Below are positions 7,313 to 18,185 of a stretch of 64,000 nucleotides of DNA, piece after piece. The translations under genes were made by a program, and so were the position numbers. A model generated the notes under the pieces. It was not told the DNA's origin, did no database searches, and saw only the letters and a list, made by a program, of their open reading frames with translations. Position 1 is the first letter of the stretch; the number at the start of each line of letters is the position of its first letter. Source of the DNA: Francisella salimarina (GTDB lineage Bacteria; Pseudomonadota; Gammaproteobacteria; Francisellales; Francisellaceae); contig NZ_VOJA01000003.1 in the NCBI RefSeq assembly GCF_007923265.1, positions 1 to 64,000 of the forward strand, written 5' to 3'.

Positions 7313-9151
7313 ATGTGTGGGATAGTAGGTGCCAATTCTACAAGAAATGTTACAAATATTTTGATTGAGGGGCTGAAAAAACTTGAATATCGTGGTTATG
7401 ATTCTGCTGGTTTAGCAGTAGTTAATGATTATAATCAAATAGATATGTGTAAAGAAGTGGGTAAGGTTGTTGAGTTAGAAAATGCTGTTAATGACTTATC
7501 AGATTTCAAAGGTAATATAGGTATTGCCCATACTAGGTGGGCAACTCATGGTAAACCTTCAAAAGAAAATTCTCATCCGCATGCTTCGGAGAAATTTTGC
7601 ATAGTACATAATGGTGTAATTGAGAATTTTGCTGAATTAAAAAGATCATTAATTAAAGAGGGCTATCATTTTAAATCAGACACTGATACTGAAGTTGTGG
7701 CTCATCTATTAGATAGAGAATGGGATGATTCTAAATCTATTATTGAGAATATCAAGATTATAACCAAGCTTTTAAAAGGAGCATATGCCCTAGCAATAAT
7801 TTCACAGAAGTTTTCTGATAAGATCGTTGCCGTTCGCTCAGGCTCTCCTCTAGTTATAGGAGTGGGTATTGATGAGAATTTTATTTCATCTGATACATTA
7901 TCGTTATTGCCAGTTACTAATAGATTCTCTTATCTTGATGAGGGCGATATAGCTATTATATCTAAACAGGATGTTGAAGTCTTTGATAGTAAAGGAATAC
8001 CTAAAAATTTAGAAGTTGAAGAATATAACTACTCATCTTTAAGTGCTACTAAAGATGGTTATAAGCACTATATGCTTAAAGAGATATATGAGCAACCAGA
8101 AGCTATATCAAATACTATCATGGCATCATTAAATGATGGTGAAATTAGTTTAGATAATTTTGATAGAAAAGCTCAAGAGCTATTTGAGAAAACTAAACAT
8201 ATAAGTATAGTTGCATGTGGTACTAGTTATAATGCTGGTATGACTGCTAAATACTGGATAGAAAAGTATGCAAAAATTCCATGTAGTGTTGAGATAGCTA
8301 GTGAGATTAGATACAGAGATAATATTGTCGTCGATGGTTCATTATTTGTTAGTATCTCACAATCTGGAGAAACTGCGGATACTTTAGAATCTCTAAGAAA
8401 AAGTAAAAAGCAGAACTATATTGGTAGTATGTGTATTTGTAATGTACCAAATAGCTCTTTAGTACGAGAGTCTGATATTGCTTTTATGACAAAAGCAGGT
8501 GTTGAGATTGGTGTCGCATCAACAAAGGCGTTTACAACACAGTTAGTAGCATTAGCAATATTTACACTTGTAATGTCTAAATTGAAGGAAAGTTTATCAA
8601 ATGGTGAGATTGTAAAATATACTAAAGAACTTAATAATATCCGCGCATTAGTTATGGGTGCATTGAAATTAGACCCTGAAATAGACGAGATAAGTGAGTA
8701 CTTCTCTGATAAAGAGCATACAATATTTTTAGGAAGAGGATTGTATTACCCAATAGCAGTAGAGGGCGCTTTAAAACTCAAAGAAATATCTTATATTCAT
8801 GCTGAAGCTTATCCTTCAGGTGAGTTAAAACATGGACCACTAGCATTAGTAGATAAAAATATGCCAATAGTTGCTATGGTACCTAATGATGATTTATTAG
8901 ACAAAACGCTTTCTAATCTTCAAGAAGTTCACGCTAGAGGTGGAAAGCTAATTCTTTTCGTAGATAAGGAAATAAAAGATAAAGTTAGCTTTGATAATAG
9001 TATTGTTTTGGAATTAGATGGTGGACATGATTTTAGTGCGCCAATAGTATTTACAATACCACTTCAGCTTTTATCTTACCATGTAGCTATAATTAAAGGT
9101 ACAGATGTAGATCAGCCTCGAAACCTAGCTAAGTCTGTTACTGTAGAATAA
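7313..9151 (+). CDS. glmS: Glutamine–fructose-6-phosphate aminotransferase (isomerizing)
   Basis: GlmS converts fructose-6-P and glutamine to glucosamine-6-P, the entry step to UDP-GlcNAc. The 612-residue protein (E. coli 609) begins MCGIVGA, with the catalytic Cys exposed after Met removal. This is followed by a class II glutaminase domain (about 1-220, HTRWATHG) and two SIS sugar-isomerase domains (about 285-425 and 455-600). It closes with the family's C-terminal DQPRNLAKSVTVE. The ATG follows glmU by 20 bases with only a weak ribosome-binding site. No glmS ribozyme fits in that gap, as expected for a proteobacterium. Confidence 0.97.
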   Translation: MCGIVGANSTRNVTNILIEGLKKLEYRGYDSAGLAVVNDYNQIDMCKEVGKVVELENAVNDLSDFKGNIGIAHTRWATHGKPSKENSHPHASEKFCIVHNGVIENFAELKRSLIKEGYHFKSDTDTEVVAHLLDREWDDSKSIIENIKIITKLLKGAYALAIISQKFSDKIVAVRSGSPLVIGVGIDENFISSDTLSLLPVTNRFSYLDEGDIAIISKQDVEVFDSKGIPKNLEVEEYNYSSLSATKDGYKHYMLKEIYEQPEAISNTIMASLNDGEISLDNFDRKAQELFEKTKHISIVACGTSYNAGMTAKYWIEKYAKIPCSVEIASEIRYRDNIVVDGSLFVSISQSGETADTLESLRKSKKQNYIGSMCICNVPNSSLVRESDIAFMTKAGVEIGVASTKAFTTQLVALAIFTLVMSKLKESLSNGEIVKYTKELNNIRALVMGALKLDPEIDEISEYFSDKEHTIFLGRGLYYPIAVEGALKLKEISYIHAEAYPSGELKHGPLALVDKNMPIVAMVPNDDLLDKTLSNLQEVHARGGKLILFVDKEIKDKVSFDNSIVLELDGGHDFSAPIVFTIPLQLLSYHVAIIKGTDVDQPRNLAKSVTVE

Positions 9152-9208
9152 TGATGCTGTAAATTCTGATAGCATTCCCTAAATTATTTTATATAAAAGG
9201 TATTCATT

Positions 9209-9721
9209 ATGGATTTTAATAAATCTTTGTCATCTGAAAATATTAGACTTGAAATAATGACTAGAGGAGATTTTGATAGGTTATACAATATAGCTAAAGA
9301 TCCTGAAATATGGGCTCAGCATAATGATAAATCACGTAGTCAAGTAGATGGGTTTAAAAAGTATTTTGATGATGGTTTAAAAAATCCTCAAAATTGTTAT
9401 CTGATTTTTCATAATAAAGAACTTGTTGGTTCTACTAGATACTATGAGTATGACTGTATTAAAAAATCAATAAAAATAGGTTATACATTCTATGCTAAAG
9501 AATATTGGGGTACAGAGCTTAATAAAAAGGTTAAAAAACTAATGCTAGACTATGCCTTTGAATCAGTCGAAAATGTACTTTTTGATGTTTGGTATAAAAA
9601 CATTCGTTCGCAAAAAGCTGTGTCCAAATTAGGAGCTAAACTTTGTGAGAATGATACTTCTCGTGAAAGACTAGTTTTTATATTAAATAAAAAAGATTGG
9701 GAAAATTTAAGAAATAATTAG
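9209..9721 (+). CDS. GNAT-family N-acetyltransferase (RimJ/RimL-like)
   Basis: The 170-residue protein has the layout of RimJ/RimL-type GNAT enzymes. An N-terminal strand, [20 protein letters not shown], leads to a central strand and the acetyl-CoA-binding region around [20 protein letters not shown]. The C-terminal part ([15 protein letters not shown]) is the typical 'N-x-x-S-x-x-x-x-x-x-LGF' block. Members acetylate protein N-termini or small molecules, and the substrate cannot be told here. Its 3' end overlaps the convergent rpsU by 4 bases. Confidence 0.85.
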   Translation: MDFNKSLSSENIRLEIMTRGDFDRLYNIAKDPEIWAQHNDKSRSQVDGFKKYFDDGLKNPQNCYLIFHNKELVGSTRYYEYDCIKKSIKIGYTFYAKEYWGTELNKKVKKLMLDYAFESVENVLFDVWYKNIRSQKAVSKLGAKLCENDTSRERLVFILNKKDWENLRNN

Positions 9722-9915
9722 ATGTAAGCTCTTCTTTGAGCTATTCTAGCTCTTTTGATAGCTTGACGTTTTGCTATCTTTCTTTTTTCAGTTGGCTTTA
9801 CGTAGTGCTGTCTATCTCTAAGCTCTTGCTTGATACCAGCTTTTTCGCAAGCACGTTTGAAGTTTCTTAGGCTTATGTCAAATGGTTTGCGCTCGTCTAC
9901 TCTAATACTTGGCAT
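9718..9915 (-). CDS. rpsU: 30S ribosomal protein bS21
   Basis: The 65-residue, highly basic protein matches bS21 ([13 protein letters not shown] start, then [11 protein letters not shown] and a basic tail, KRARIAQRR). bS21 sits by the mRNA exit channel near the anti-Shine-Dalgarno and affects initiation. The start codon overlaps the stop of the cold-shock gene (TAATG, one shared base), so translation is probably coupled. Francisella is known to carry several bS21 paralogues with regulatory effects on virulence genes. Which paralogue this is cannot be decided from the window. It lies outside the usual rpsU-dnaG-rpoD operon. Confidence 0.96.
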   Translation of the reverse strand: MPSIRVDERKPFDISLRNFKRACEKAGIKQELRDRQHYVKPTEKRKIAKRQAIKRARIAQRRAYI

Positions 9916-10118
9916 TATAGTACCTCAATATTTATAGCTTCAGGGCCTTTTCTACCTTCTTGAGTTTCAAAAGTAACTTGTTGACCTTCAGCAAGTGTTT
10001 CACCATTAAGTTTTGAAATATGTACAAATACATCTTTACCACCATTCTCAGGAGTGATGAAGCCAAATCCTTTTTGATCGTTGAAAAACTTTACTGTACC
10101 TTGTGATTTATTATCCAT
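9915..10118 (-). CDS. Cold-shock domain protein (CspA family)
   Basis: The 67-residue protein is a single cold-shock OB-fold. RNP1 is present as KGFGFITPE and RNP2 as VFVHIS, the two aromatic RNA-binding strips of the family. It binds single-stranded RNA/DNA and acts as an RNA chaperone. It is the first gene of a two-gene leftward unit with rpsU, joined by a one-base stop/start overlap. The 237-base gap upstream leaves room for a long leader of the kind cold-shock mRNAs often have. I saw no decisive structure in it. Confidence 0.95.
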   Translation of the reverse strand: MDNKSQGTVKFFNDQKGFGFITPENGGKDVFVHISKLNGETLAEGQQVTFETQEGRKGPEAINIEVL

Positions 10119-10355
10119 TTTTATTCTCTTTAGTTATTTGTTTAGTTAGTTCTAGCACATTACTGCTAATTATTGTATGGATTTATGAAATGACAATTTA
10201 AGAGATTAAGCAAAAACTGAAATTAAATACTCAGAGAAACTTACTCATAAAGATTCCCTTGTTCCTTACTGTATAGATTGTATTATAAAATAGTGCTAAA
10301 AGATACAATTTAGAATAAAATATTTAAAACTCACTAAGTACATCTGAAGTAGTAT
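10119..10355. other. Intergenic region upstream of csp-rpsU
   Basis: This AT-rich gap lies between the csp start (leftward) and the 3' end of the mazG-like gene (also leftward). It must contain the csp-rpsU promoter and leader, and possibly a terminator for the upstream ilvC/mazG transcript. I found no open frame with a ribosome-binding site and no strong hairpin followed by a T-run. Confidence 0.4.
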
Positions 10356-10685
10356 TTAGTCTAGCTTAGACCTTTTAGCTTGCAGAAGATCTTTTGCACT
10401 TGACCATTGGTTTACTCGAGGTTCTAGATTTTTGATTTTTTTATCAAATTCTGCCTCAAGATTTATATCGTATAGATTAGCAATTTCAAGAACACATACC
10501 AAAACATCAGTTAATTCTGATTTGATTTTTTCATTATCTAAAGTTTCTTCATAGATTTCTTTCTGCATTATTTCATTAGCTAGCTCTCCAACTTCTTCTG
10601 TAAGAGCAATAAAACTAGCTAATCTTGGGTGAGAAATATCTTTAAAAAGCCTATCTATAATTTGTTGAGCTTCTTTGATTTGCAT
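10356..10685 (-). CDS. MazG-like nucleotide pyrophosphohydrolase
   Basis: The 109-residue protein has the all-alpha MazG metal-binding signature: EEVGELANEI (about 31-40), then ELTDVLVCVLEIANLY (about 76-91), giving the EExxE…ExxD pattern that binds Mg2+. The family hydrolyses nucleoside triphosphates, including aberrant or non-canonical ones, to monophosphates. The single short domain is like RS21-C6/MazG-like proteins, not full E. coli MazG. It lies 32 bases downstream of ilvC on the same strand and could be read from the same transcript, although no functional link is evident. Confidence 0.85.
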   Translation of the reverse strand: MQIKEAQQIIDRLFKDISHPRLASFIALTEEVGELANEIMQKEIYEETLDNEKIKSELTDVLVCVLEIANLYDINLEAEFDKKIKNLEPRVNQWSSAKDLLQAKRSKLD

Positions 10686-10717
10686 GAGATTTTTTAAGAA
10701 TTAATTTCTGTTATTAT

Positions 10718-12211
<1,494 letters not shown>

Positions 12212-12270
12212 TTATTATTAGTCTAACTATAAAGTTATACAAAGACTTGCTTGAAATAAAGTGAAAAATT

Positions 12271-12300
12271 TGCAACTATTTATTGCAGATAATGCAATAA
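12271..12300. promoter_or_regulatory. Tandem palindromic operators for the LysR regulator IlvY
   Basis: Two overlapping palindromes lie in the ilvC–ilvY gap. The better one (12280-12300) has perfect 8-base arms, TTATTGCA and TGCAATAA, around GATAA. The other (12271-12287) has TGCAA and TTGCA around a 7-base spacer. Both share the TTGCA core and fit the LysR T-N11-A rule. They end 9 bases before the ilvY ATG, so IlvY binding would cover its own promoter or start and sit upstream of the ilvC promoter. Tandem operators are the known arrangement for E. coli ilvYC. Occupancy here is inferred. Confidence 0.75.
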
Positions 12301-12309
12301 AATACAGAT

Positions 12310-13191
12310 ATGATTGACAAAAAAGAATTAAAGGCCTTTAAAATTTTGGCTGAAACTCTACATTTTGGTAAGGCAAGCGAGAAATGTTTCTTAACACCGT
12401 CAGCATTAACCCGCCTTATCCAACGTATTGAACAAGAAATGGAAGTGGTACTTTTTGAGAGAGACAATAGAAATATTAGACTAACAGATGCTGGTAAGAT
12501 TTATTATCAATTTGCTAAAGATATGCTACAAAAATATGAAGATTTAAACTGTATATTACACCCTAAAAAAGGTCAGGTAATAGGCGATATTAGGCTATCT
12601 TGTACCGTAACAGCATCATATGTGGTTTTACCAAATATCATTAAGAAATTGCATATTAATTATCCAGGCATAAAAATACAGCTAACTACAGGTTCAATAA
12701 AAAACTGTACTAGCCAGCTTGAAGAGGATGCAACAGATGTAATTATAGCTATTTTGTCAAAAGATATTCCTAGTAATCTTTGTGTTAAAGAAGTGTTGAC
12801 TACAAAAATGGTAATGATCGCTCCTGCTGTAAAGAAAGTTAATAATTTAAAGCAAGCAATTGAAAATATACCTTTTATAAAGCCAGCCCATTATATTGGT
12901 GGTAGTAATTTAGATGAGTGGTTTAAAAAGCAAGATTTAAAACCTGAAATATATGGTGATGTGGATGGTAATGAGGCTATCTTGTCACTGGTATCATCAG
13001 GTATTGGAACTTCTATTGTGCCAGAGGTGATATTAAGACACAGTCATCTATCTAAATCTGTAAATATAATAAAAACTCAAGGTCTGCCAAGTATATCTGT
13101 TGGAGTGGTAATGAGAAAAGAAGCTTTATCTTCGCCTGTTAAAAAGATGTTTTGGGAGCTTGTTGAAAGCTTGGGTGTCATTGAAATTTAA
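12310..13191 (+). CDS. ilvY: LysR-type regulator IlvY (activator of ilvC)
   Basis: The 293-residue protein has the LysR plan. An N-terminal winged HTH (about 1-60, AFKILAETLHFGKASEKCFLTPSALTRLIQRIE) is followed by a linker helix and a two-lobed effector domain (about 90-290). The spacing of the HTH and the divergent position next to ilvC identify it as IlvY, which activates ilvC when acetohydroxy acids accumulate. The tandem TTGCA palindromes directly upstream support both ilvC control and autoregulation. The gene is intact. Confidence 0.9.
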   Translation: MIDKKELKAFKILAETLHFGKASEKCFLTPSALTRLIQRIEQEMEVVLFERDNRNIRLTDAGKIYYQFAKDMLQKYEDLNCILHPKKGQVIGDIRLSCTVTASYVVLPNIIKKLHINYPGIKIQLTTGSIKNCTSQLEEDATDVIIAILSKDIPSNLCVKEVLTTKMVMIAPAVKKVNNLKQAIENIPFIKPAHYIGGSNLDEWFKKQDLKPEIYGDVDGNEAILSLVSSGIGTSIVPEVILRHSHLSKSVNIIKTQGLPSISVGVVMRKEALSSPVKKMFWELVESLGVIEI

Positions 13192-13302
13192 ATTTCTTAT
13201 GCGTTAAACAATTTTTTAACATCCTTTTGCTGTATCTATATATTCACTTGTTGATAGTTTATAATGTATATCTAAATTTTTTGATAAAAGTAGTTGTATT
13301 AC

Positions 13303-14076
13303 ATGAGTGAAATAATAATAAAAAGTCCAGAAGAAATAGAGAAAATGAAAGTAGCTGGTAAATTAGCAGCAGAAGTTTTAGAAATGATAACTCCTTATGT
13401 AAAAGAAGGTGTGACAACAGCAGAGCTAGATCAAAGGTGTCATGATTATATAGTAACGGAGCAAGATGCTTATCCAGCACCATTGAATTATCATGGTTTT
13501 CCAAAATCTATTTGTACATCTATAAATCACGTAGTTTGTCATGGAATACCTGCTGATAAAAAACTTAAGAAAGGCGATATCTTAAATATAGATGTTACTG
13601 TAAAAAAGGATGGCTATCATGGTGATACTAGTAAAATGTTCATGATTGGTGAACCATCAGTTATGGCTAAAAAATTAGTTGAGGTTACTCATGAATGTCT
13701 TTGGAAAGGTATAGAAGTAGTAAAACCGGGTAATCATTTTGGTGATATAGGTGCAGTAATAGAAAAACATGCTAAGAAATTTGGATACTCTATAGTTGAT
13801 GCTTTTTGCGGTCATGGAATAGGCGCAAACTTTCATGAGCCACCACATGTTATGCATCATGGTAAAGCTGGAACAGGAGCTAAGTTTGAAGAGGGTATGA
13901 TTTTCACAATTGAACCGATGATAAATGTTGGTAAAAGAGCTGTATCTGTTTTAAAAGATGGTTGGACAGCTGTAACAAAAGATAGATCTCTTTCAGCTCA
14001 GTGGGAGCATACAATCTTAGTTACGAAAGACGGTTGTGAGGTCTTAACATTAAGAGAAGAAGAGAAGAATTTTTAA
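13303..14076 (+). CDS. map: Methionine aminopeptidase, type I
   Basis: Map removes the initiator methionine from nascent proteins. From the ATG chosen here the product is 257 residues, close to E. coli Map (264). The beginning (IIIKSPEEIEKMKVAGKLAA) aligns with that enzyme. A TTG three codons upstream would add only MYY and is less likely. The pita-bread fold metal ligands are recognisable: D in LNIDVTV, D in GYHGDTSK, H in CGHGIG, E in TIEPM, and E in QWEHT. A hairpin-rich stretch follows the stop. Confidence 0.95.
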   Translation: MSEIIIKSPEEIEKMKVAGKLAAEVLEMITPYVKEGVTTAELDQRCHDYIVTEQDAYPAPLNYHGFPKSICTSINHVVCHGIPADKKLKKGDILNIDVTVKKDGYHGDTSKMFMIGEPSVMAKKLVEVTHECLWKGIEVVKPGNHFGDIGAVIEKHAKKFGYSIVDAFCGHGIGANFHEPPHVMHHGKAGTGAKFEEGMIFTIEPMINVGKRAVSVLKDGWTAVTKDRSLSAQWEHTILVTKDGCEVLTLREEEKNF

Positions 14077-14084
14077 AAAAGTTT

Positions 14085-14155
14085 TTCACCACCTACCCCC
14101 TTTACAAGTGGTATGGTGAATGCGGCTTACTTTTTGCATTGCACAAAAAGTAAGC
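14085..14155. repeat. Pair of intergenic hairpins (palindromic repeat-like)
   Basis: Two strong inverted repeats sit directly after map. The first has arms TTCACC (14085-14090) and GGTGAA (14115-14120). The second is a perfect 12-base stem, GCTTACTTTTTG (14125-14136) with CAAAAAGTAAGC (14144-14155), around a 7-base loop. Neither is followed by a clean T-run, so they are not classic intrinsic terminators, though they may still stop transcription or protect mRNA ends. The rest of the 250-base gap shows no gene. A similar GCTTAC/GTAAGC hairpin occurs after gcvPB (45005-45019). This may be an interspersed element. Confidence 0.6.
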
Positions 14156-14326
14156 AAAATGCTAGCACTTAGCTAAAAGCCAATGATGTCTTCAAAACTT
14201 GTCAATTGTAAATTGATTCAAACAATTGAAGCCGTTGATACATTGACTTAATAACCGCTTGCTGCGATGTGCATGTAAATAAATGAGATTTCAATATAAG
14301 TTAAGATTGTGTAGGTTGTATTTAAA

Positions 14327-15178
14327 ATGACAAAACAAGTAACTCAAAAACTCGTAAATCAGAAATGTGAACTTTTACGTTCGCAGAATGAAGAAATCAC
14401 AGTCAATAAAGTTAGAAAACTTATTGGAGAGGGTGTTTCTATTATTGATTTGGTTGAGAAGGTTACTTTATACAAAGACAATAGAAAGCAAGCTATTGCA
14501 ACTGGAGATTGTGAGCAGGAACTAACAATAAATACAGTTGCTAAAGATGAGTTACTAGAAGCTATTAAATCCACACTCAAAGAGTCAGATATTAAAGAAG
14601 ATAAGCTCTCTTATGCTTTACGTAGCAATATAAAGCAGTATATTGATAAAGAAATATCTAAAAGCATAAATAAAATAAAGCAAAAACAAGTAGAGCTATC
14701 TAATAAAAATGATAGTTTAGAAATAGCAAATCTTACTTTAGACAGGCGTTATAAAGAGTTACTAGAGAAATACAATGAATTAAAAGAAGAGTCATATAGT
14801 TTGAAACAGAGCTACAACTCTAAGTCTATAAAATATATGGAGAAAGAAGCTAGTGAAAAGATGATGCTGGCTTGGGAAGACTTTAAAGGAGTTAAGGAGC
14901 AGTTATCAAGCCTTGGTGCGTATGCTAAAGTAGCTGTCTATGACAAAAGGGGAGTGATTGTTATAAAATTCCCTGCTACAGATTTTCTAACACAGGAGTG
15001 TCGAGCAGGTGTTAGTAGATATTTAAAAGCAAAAACTGTCTTTGACTATAATATTCAGGCTTGGGTTCTTTCTGGATTTAAAGATATACTTAAAACATTG
15101 GATTTTTTACAAAGAAATAAGTTCGTGTTCTCAAAAGAGCTAGAAACAATAGCTTATCTGAGAAGACAAAAAAGCTAA
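14327..15178 (+). CDS. KfrA-like DNA-binding protein with coiled coil
   Basis: The 283-residue protein starts with a short helical domain (about 5-55). QKCELLRSQNEEITVNKVRK, then LIGEG, resembles the KfrA N-terminal domain of plasmid proteins. A lysine- and glutamate-rich coiled coil follows (about 110-185: KQKQVELSNKNDSLEIANLT, then KYNELKEE). The C-terminal domain is compact and unrecognised (about 190-283). KfrA proteins bind their own promoter and support plasmid partition, and chromosomal copies have no settled role. It stands alone between map and parC, behind a hairpin-rich gap, which could reflect an old insertion. Confidence 0.6.
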   Translation: MTKQVTQKLVNQKCELLRSQNEEITVNKVRKLIGEGVSIIDLVEKVTLYKDNRKQAIATGDCEQELTINTVAKDELLEAIKSTLKESDIKEDKLSYALRSNIKQYIDKEISKSINKIKQKQVELSNKNDSLEIANLTLDRRYKELLEKYNELKEESYSLKQSYNSKSIKYMEKEASEKMMLAWEDFKGVKEQLSSLGAYAKVAVYDKRGVIVIKFPATDFLTQECRAGVSRYLKAKTVFDYNIQAWVLSGFKDILKTLDFLQRNKFVFSKELETIAYLRRQKS

Positions 15179-15275
15179 GAAACTATTTCTTTGTATACCA
15201 ATATCTACTTATCTAGTATAGAACGTCTTGTTGATATATAATTTATTGATAAATATTTATATTTTTCTGTAAAAA

Positions 15276-17495
15276 ATGGATTTATTCTCAAGCTTAGAAA
15301 GTACTCAGTCTGTAGGAGAGTTTTCTGAACAAGCATATTTAAATTACTCGATGTATGTAATATTAGATCGAGCACTACCGCATATTTCTGATGGGCTTAA
15401 GCCTGTACAAAGACGCATTATTTACGCGATGAGTGAAATTGGTTTAAGCCATTTGTCAAAATATAAGAAATCTGCTCGTACTGTTGGTGATGTACTAGGT
15501 AAGTATCATCCACATGGAGATAGTGCTTGTTATGAAGCAATGGTGTTGATGGCGCAGAATTTCTCATATCGCTATCCATTTATTGATGGGCAAGGTAACT
15601 GGGGCTCAATTGATGATCCAAAATCATTTGCTGCAATGAGGTATACTGAGTCGCGTTTATCTAAGTATGCAGTATTATTGTTAGATGAGTTGAAAAAAGG
15701 TACTGTTGATTGGGTCAAAAACTTTGATGGTACAATGGATGAACCAAAACTTTTACCAGCACAAGTACCAAATATCCTCCTAAATGGAGCAATGGGAATT
15801 GCGGTGGGGATGTCAACATATATACCTCCTCATAATATTACAGAAGTGATTAATGCTTGCTTACATTTATTGTCTAATCCCAAAGCTAGTATTGAAGAAG
15901 TATTAGAAATAATTGAGGCTCCTGATTATCCAGGTGGAGCTAATATAATCAGTAGCAAAGAAGAGATCGCTGAAGTATACAAGTCTGGTAATGGCTCTAT
16001 ACGTCAGCAAGCTGTATATGAGTATGATAGTCATGGTAATGTGATAATTACTCGATTGCCTCATCAAGTTTCAAGTGCTTCGGTAATGGAGCAAATTGCT
16101 AATCAGCTTAAGCAACAAAAGATCACATGGATTAAAAATATCCAAGATGAATCAGATGATAAAGAGCCTGTCAAAATAGTTCTATATTCGGCGTCGACAA
16201 AGAAGAATATCCAAAAAATAATGGGGCATCTATTAGCTACTACTGATCTTGAAAAAAGTTTCCGTGTAAATATGAATATGATTGGTCTGGATAATAGACC
16301 TCAGGTTAAAAATCTCTTAGATATACTTAATGAATGGTTAGAATATCGTAAGCGTACATTACGCAGAAGATTACAAACTAGTTTGGATAAGGTTTTAGAT
16401 AGGCTACATATCTTAGAAGGTTTGTTAATAGCTTTTTTAAATATTGATGAAGTTATTGATATTATCAGAAACTATGATGATCCAAGTGTAGAACTCCAGA
16501 GTAGATTTGCACTTTCTGAAATTCAGGCTGAAGCAATTTTGAATATTAGACTACGTAAATTAGCGAAAATTGAAGAAATTGAAATTAAAAAAGAGCAAAA
16601 AGAGTTACAAAAAGAGAAAGAGTTACTTGAAGGGTATCTAAACAGTGAAGTTAAGTTTAGAAACCTAATGAAAAAAGAACTAAAGCAAATTCTTGCTGAC
16701 TTTGGTGATAGTAGACGCTCTAAAATAATTCAAGCTGATAAAGCACAAGCTCTAGAAGAGAAAGATCTTATGCCTAGTGAGAGAGTAACGGTTATCTTAT
16801 CAAAAGCTGGCTGGGTAAGATGTGCTAAAGGTGATAATATTGATCCTAAAGGTTTAAGCTATAAGCCTGAAGATAAGCCATACCTATCTACTTCAGGTAA
16901 CAGTAATATTAGGCTAATTTTCTTTACTAAACTTGGCAAAGCATATTCGATGTATGTTGATAAATTTCCATCAGCTAGAGGGTATGGCGAGCATATAACC
17001 ACATATATTCCTTTAGATAGAGAAGATGAAATTATCAGTATGGAGTTTGTTAATGCTTCTACGCATTTCTTAATTGTTAGTACTAGCGGAAAAGGCTTCG
17101 TGATACCAGCTGAAGATCTGATAGCAAATAAAGTTACAGGTAAGAATATATTTGATGCTGATGATGTCTTTAAGTTTATACCGTATGATAAAGGTTTGAA
17201 AATGCTTGCAGTTAGCTCACAAGGTAGAGCTATTATTCGTGATTTTGAAAGTTTTGCAGTGCTTAAAAAAGGTAAAGGTAAAGCTATAATTAAACTAGAT
17301 AAAAAAGATAAACTTAAATTTATAGAATTATTCAAACCAGAGCAAGAGCTTACTCTTAGTGCGGGTAAGAGGTTTATTCGTATTGATAATAAAAACTTTG
17401 AAACATACTATACAGATAAGCCATCAGGTGGAGGTGTATTATTACCTCAAGGATTTAGAAAGATAACAAAAATAGATATAGAGAGTGTAGAATGA
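15276..17495 (+). CDS. parC: DNA topoisomerase IV subunit A
   Basis: ParC is the DNA-cleaving subunit of topoisomerase IV, which decatenates daughter chromosomes. The 739-residue protein starts like E. coli ParC ([15 protein letters not shown]). The catalytic tyrosine is Y123 in [13 protein letters not shown]. The quinolone-determining region reads [10 protein letters not shown], with serine and glutamate (S83, E87) at the positions where resistance changes normally arise, so it looks wild type. A coiled-coil gate (about 365-480) and a C-terminal beta-pinwheel (about 500-735) follow. The stop overlaps the mtnN start by 4 bases (ATGA). Confidence 0.96.
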   Translation: MDLFSSLESTQSVGEFSEQAYLNYSMYVILDRALPHISDGLKPVQRRIIYAMSEIGLSHLSKYKKSARTVGDVLGKYHPHGDSACYEAMVLMAQNFSYRYPFIDGQGNWGSIDDPKSFAAMRYTESRLSKYAVLLLDELKKGTVDWVKNFDGTMDEPKLLPAQVPNILLNGAMGIAVGMSTYIPPHNITEVINACLHLLSNPKASIEEVLEIIEAPDYPGGANIISSKEEIAEVYKSGNGSIRQQAVYEYDSHGNVIITRLPHQVSSASVMEQIANQLKQQKITWIKNIQDESDDKEPVKIVLYSASTKKNIQKIMGHLLATTDLEKSFRVNMNMIGLDNRPQVKNLLDILNEWLEYRKRTLRRRLQTSLDKVLDRLHILEGLLIAFLNIDEVIDIIRNYDDPSVELQSRFALSEIQAEAILNIRLRKLAKIEEIEIKKEQKELQKEKELLEGYLNSEVKFRNLMKKELKQILADFGDSRRSKIIQADKAQALEEKDLMPSERVTVILSKAGWVRCAKGDNIDPKGLSYKPEDKPYLSTSGNSNIRLIFFTKLGKAYSMYVDKFPSARGYGEHITTYIPLDREDEIISMEFVNASTHFLIVSTSGKGFVIPAEDLIANKVTGKNIFDADDVFKFIPYDKGLKMLAVSSQGRAIIRDFESFAVLKKGKGKAIIKLDKKDKLKFIELFKPEQELTLSAGKRFIRIDNKNFETYYTDKPSGGGVLLPQGFRKITKIDIESVE

Positions 17496-18181
17496 AAAAA
17501 ATAGCAATATTAGGGGCTATGGAGATAGAAATCCAGCCGATATTACAAAAGTTAGAAAAATACGAAACTGTAGAATATGCAAATAATAAATATTATGTTG
17601 CTAACCATAATGGTATAGAGCTTGTTGTAGCTTATAGCAAGATTGGTAAAGTTTTCTCTAGTTTAACTGCAACAATAATGATAGAACATTTTGGCGCTGA
17701 AGCAGTTTTATTCACAGGTGTCGCTGGAGGGCTTCAAGATTTACAAGTGGGTGATATGATTGCTGCAACTGCTACAGTTCAACATGATGTTGATATTACA
17801 GCTTTTGGTTACCCTTATGGCAAGATTCCAATTTCTGAAGTTGAGATTGAAACATCAGTAGAACTATTAGAGCAAGCTAAAATTACTGCAAAAGAGCTTG
17901 ATCTGAATCTACATACAGGTGTGATTGCTACTGGGGATCAGTTTGTTCATTCAGCTGAAAGAAAAGAGTTTGTAGTAAAAGAGTTTGATGCGAAAGCTAT
18001 AGAGATGGAAGGAGCTAGTGTTAACCTTATTTGTAATGAGATGAATGTTCCTAGTCTTATATTAAGAAGTATATCAGATACGGCTGATGGCGATGCTCCT
18101 GATAATTTTGATGAGTTTGCAAAAATGGCAGCAAACCGATCAGCAGAGTTTGTAATGAAATTGGTTGATAAAATAAGATAG
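17492..18181 (+). CDS. mtnN: 5'-methylthioadenosine / S-adenosylhomocysteine nucleosidase
   Basis: MtnN cleaves MTA, SAH and 5'-deoxyadenosine to adenine and the ribose moiety, recycling by-products of SAM use. The 229 residues match the usual length (E. coli 232). The start, [13 protein letters not shown], contains the catalytic glutamate, and [15 protein letters not shown] carries the catalytic aspartate. The ATG overlaps the parC stop (ATGA), indicating translational coupling. The Slt gene begins 4 bases after its stop, so parC, mtnN and slt appear to form one operon. Confidence 0.96.
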   Translation: MKKIAILGAMEIEIQPILQKLEKYETVEYANNKYYVANHNGIELVVAYSKIGKVFSSLTATIMIEHFGAEAVLFTGVAGGLQDLQVGDMIAATATVQHDVDITAFGYPYGKIPISEVEIETSVELLEQAKITAKELDLNLHTGVIATGDQFVHSAERKEFVVKEFDAKAIEMEGASVNLICNEMNVPSLILRSISDTADGDAPDNFDEFAKMAANRSAEFVMKLVDKIR

Positions 18182-18185
18182 TAAT

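Noticed and set aside
16859-17335. 158-codon reverse-strand open frame inside parC
   Set aside because: It is a shadow of the parC reading frame, with no ribosome-binding site and no recognisable domain.
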